Assembly (NCBI GenBank): GCA_002364085.1
Contig: DEXK01000004.1
Coordinates: forward strand, 1 to 64,000
Length of the DNA stretch: 64,000 bases
From: Balneolaceae bacterium UBA3186
GTDB lineage: Bacteria; Bacteroidota; Rhodothermia; Balneolales; Balneolaceae
Direction: 5' to 3'
A program made the translations under genes and the position numbers. This document shows, piece after piece, positions 62,530 through 64,000 of this stretch (position 1 is the stretch's first letter; the number at the start of each line of letters is the position of its first letter). A model generated the notes under the pieces. It searched no databases. It was not told the origin of the DNA and saw only the letters and a list, made by a program, of their open reading frames with translations.

Positions 62530-63522
62530 TTATGATTCAAACTTTTCGTAGGCGTTGATAATATCCTTCACCAATTTATGGCGTACAACATCTTCTTCAC
62601 TCAAATACACGAAGTCAATTCCATCCACATCTTTTAAAATATCCTGAACAGTGATCAAACCTGACTCTTGTTTTCTGGGAAGATCGGTTTGGGTAACATC
62701 TCCGGTAATGATCGCCCGGCTGTTAAATCCGATTCTGGTAAGAAACATCTTCATTTGAGCATTGGTTGCATTTTGAGCTTCATCCAGAATTACAAACGCA
62801 TTGTTCAAGGTTCTTCCACGCATGTAAGCCAGCGGCGCGATTTCAATCATGTTCTTGGTCAGATAATAATCGAGTTTATCGGGCTCGATCATGTCTTCCA
62901 AAGCATCATAAAGTGGACGAAGATAAGGATCGATCTTTTCCTTCAAGTCGCCCGGTAAAAAACCTAAACTTTCTCCGGCTTCTACTGCAGGTCGGGCTAA
63001 GATTATTTTTTTAACCCGTTGTTCCTTCATCGCTTTTACAGCAAGAGCAACAGAAGTGTACGTTTTTCCGGTCCCCGCCGGCCCAATTGAAAAAAGTATA
63101 TCACTTTCATTGGAAGTAGTAACAATTCGTTTTTGTCCAGGAGTTTTAGCATGGACTGGAATCCCATCATAAGTATATAGAATCAGGTCGCCTTCTTTGA
63201 TATTTTTAGGTAGCGGGTTTCTGGCCTTTCTTTCACCTGATTTAAGAGTGATCAGCGTTTTAACTTCATTTTCAGAAACAGATCCCTTACGATCAGCAAC
63301 TCCAATCATACCCTCAATAATATTCTTAACAAGAGCTACATCATCACTTGAGCCAATTACTTTAACACGATCTCCTCGAGCATTGATTTTTACATCCGGG
63401 AATGATTTATCCAGAATCTGGATATTTTTGTCGTGTAAACCGAATAAGGAAACAGGATCGGTATCAGAAATATCTACAACTTGTTCTAAAAGGGTACGTT
63501 CGTCTTCGATGGATTTATAAAT
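62530..63522 (-). CDS. phoH: PhoH-family ATPase, apparently with a non-AUG start
   Basis: About 330 aa. The RNA-linked ATPase core has Walker A GPAGTGKTYTSVAL, the ARPAVEAGESLGFLPGDLKE strand and Walker B VILDEAQN. The conserved N-part (DPVSLFGLHDKNIQILDK, NARGDRVKVIGSSDD) lies before the first in-frame ATG at 63309, so that ATG cannot be the true start. Going upstream there is no ATG, GTG or TTG before a TAG stop near 63566. I place the start at ATT (63522), which gives the usual family length; ATC at 63510 is another possibility. It is 45 bp after rpe. Confidence 0.85.
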   Translation of the reverse strand: MYKSIEDERTLLEQVVDISDTDPVSLFGLHDKNIQILDKSFPDVKINARGDRVKVIGSSDDVALVKNIIEGMIGVADRKGSVSENEVKTLITLKSGERKARNPLPKNIKEGDLILYTYDGIPVHAKTPGQKRIVTTSNESDILFSIGPAGTGKTYTSVALAVKAMKEQRVKKIILARPAVEAGESLGFLPGDLKEKIDPYLRPLYDALEDMIEPDKLDYYLTKNMIEIAPLAYMRGRTLNNAFVILDEAQNATNAQMKMFLTRIGFNSRAIITGDVTQTDLPRKQESGLITVQDILKDVDGIDFVYLSEEDVVRHKLVKDIINAYEKFES

Positions 63523-63549
63523 TGAATGATAATTAGAGTGTAAAGATAA

Positions 63550-63582
63550 GAAAAATAAAGCTTGCTATCAGCTTTCAAGCTT
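63550..63582 (-). terminator. Probable intrinsic terminator of rpe
   Basis: On the minus strand, AAGCTTG (63582-63576) pairs with CAAGCTT (63564-63558) around 11 bases and is followed by a TATTTTTC tail. It overlaps the last codons of rpe and its stop. It also lies just upstream of the phoH start region. Confidence 0.55.
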
Positions 63583-64000
63583 GCCCATCAACTCATTAAC
63601 TCTTGCTGAGATATCATCAGCTTTAAAGACACTACTACCTGCTACAAGTACATCAGCACCGGCTTCAGCTACTTTTTCGATATTTTTTAAAGAGACTCCG
63701 CCATCTATTTCAATTAAAAAACCATGACCACCAGCATCTCTCAGATCAGCAAGTTCACGTAATTTATCGTAGCTGGATTCTATAAAGCTTTGTCCTCCAA
63801 AACCGGGATTAACACTCATGATCAAAACAAGATCAACATATTCCAGAATGGGTTCTATGTTGTATAAAGAAGTTGCAGGATTTACGACCACACCTGCCAT
63901 AATTCCATGTTTCTTTATATTCTGAATAGATCGATGCAGATGAGGGCAAGCTTCATAGTGAACCGAAATCAGATCAGCTCCGGCTCGCACATAATCATCC
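63568..64000 (-). CDS. rpe: Ribulose-phosphate 3-epimerase, C-terminal part only
   Basis: The gene runs off the right end; 144 codons are visible. The TIM-barrel epimerase motifs are present: DLISVHYEACPHLHRSI, VVVNPATSL, VLIMSVNPGFGGQSF (with the MSVNPG family block), EIDGGVSLKNI and LVAGSSVFK. The enzyme interconverts ribulose-5-phosphate and xylulose-5-phosphate in the pentose phosphate cycle. The GTG at 63990 is an internal valine, not a start. A probable terminator follows. Confidence 0.95.
   Translation of the reverse strand, partial: DDYVRAGADLISVHYEACPHLHRSIQNIKKHGIMAGVVVNPATSLYNIEPILEYVDLVLIMSVNPGFGGQSFIESSYDKLRELADLRDAGGHGFLIEIDGGVSLKNIEKVAEAGADVLVAGSSVFKADDISARVNELMGKLES

Noticed and set aside
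63309..63311. ATG at 63309 as the phoH start
   Set aside because: It would remove the conserved DPVSLFGLH...GDRVKVIG N-terminal block that is encoded in frame upstream.
63988..63990. GTG at 63990 as the rpe start
   Set aside because: The frame continues to the window edge, and the residue is an internal valine of the TIM barrel; the gene is cut by the window.
1..64000. CRISPR array
   Set aside because: No regularly spaced direct repeats with unique spacers; the only short direct repeats are the TTGATGTA boxes.

Overview
The window looks like chromosomal DNA of a low-to-medium GC member of the Bacteroidota/Balneolota/Rhodothermota side of the tree. The supporting signs are a DnaE with an N-terminal proofreading exonuclease domain, a CzcA fused to a TolC-like domain, a MerT-MerP fusion, promoters close to the TTTG-N19-TAnnTTTG type, and few clear Shine-Dalgarno sites apart from the one before rpsU. 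A halotolerant Balneola/Gracilimonas-like organism is my best guess. No rRNA, tRNA, CRISPR array, transposase or integrase gene is visible.

Layout. (1) 1-24060 is mostly housekeeping: an ArsR-SRPBCC-ABM operon with twin operators (156-1328), oxyR plus a membrane protein, dnaE, trxA, dusB, class I aldolase fbaB, a YbhN-like flippase family protein, radA, a lipoprotein, rpsU, two genes broken by in-frame TAA codons (a DUF3667-like gene and a TIGR02757/DUF2400 gene), mutY, a secreted Ig/propeller protein, and a locus that looks like (glyco)sphingolipid synthesis: an SDR divergent from two GT4 glycosyltransferases, serine palmitoyltransferase and a YghO-type N-acyltransferase. (2) 24078-59203 is a 35-kb heavy-metal resistance island. 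Its left half is on the minus strand: two divalent-cation P-type ATPases, two CDF-type exporters, an HMA-AraC fusion regulator, a PII-like protein, and CzcB plus a CzcA-TolC fusion. Its middle is a long plus-strand copper operon: cusA, tolC, cusB, DUF3347, CopB ATPase, CopA multicopper oxidase, PcoB-like outer-membrane protein, then a DUF305 protein, a DUF2231 protein, two NTF2-like paralogues and a cytochrome c. Its right end is a mer-like transport module (ArsR, MerTP, GDCC peptide) and a CopA-type Cu+ ATPase. All four main P1B ATPase subtypes are present once each. (3) 59511-64000 returns to the minus strand: a zinc-ribbon/NDT-like protein, purine nucleoside phosphorylase, an MBL hydrolase, a four-helix-bundle (23S IVP-type) gene between repeat arms, phoH with no usual start codon, and the C-terminal part of rpe.

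How it works together. The island covers sensing (ArsR, AraC-HMA, possibly PII), inner-membrane export to the periplasm (P1B ATPases, CDF), trans-envelope export (two RND tripartite systems), periplasmic copper oxidation (multicopper oxidase), and several small Met/His/Cys-rich secreted proteins. The left half fits Zn/Co/Cd and the middle and right fit Cu/Ag/Hg, judged from metal-selectivity motifs. Dispersed intergenic repeats lie between many genes, and one repeat mosaic appears to have entered the 5' end of the copper-system tolC gene without breaking the frame.
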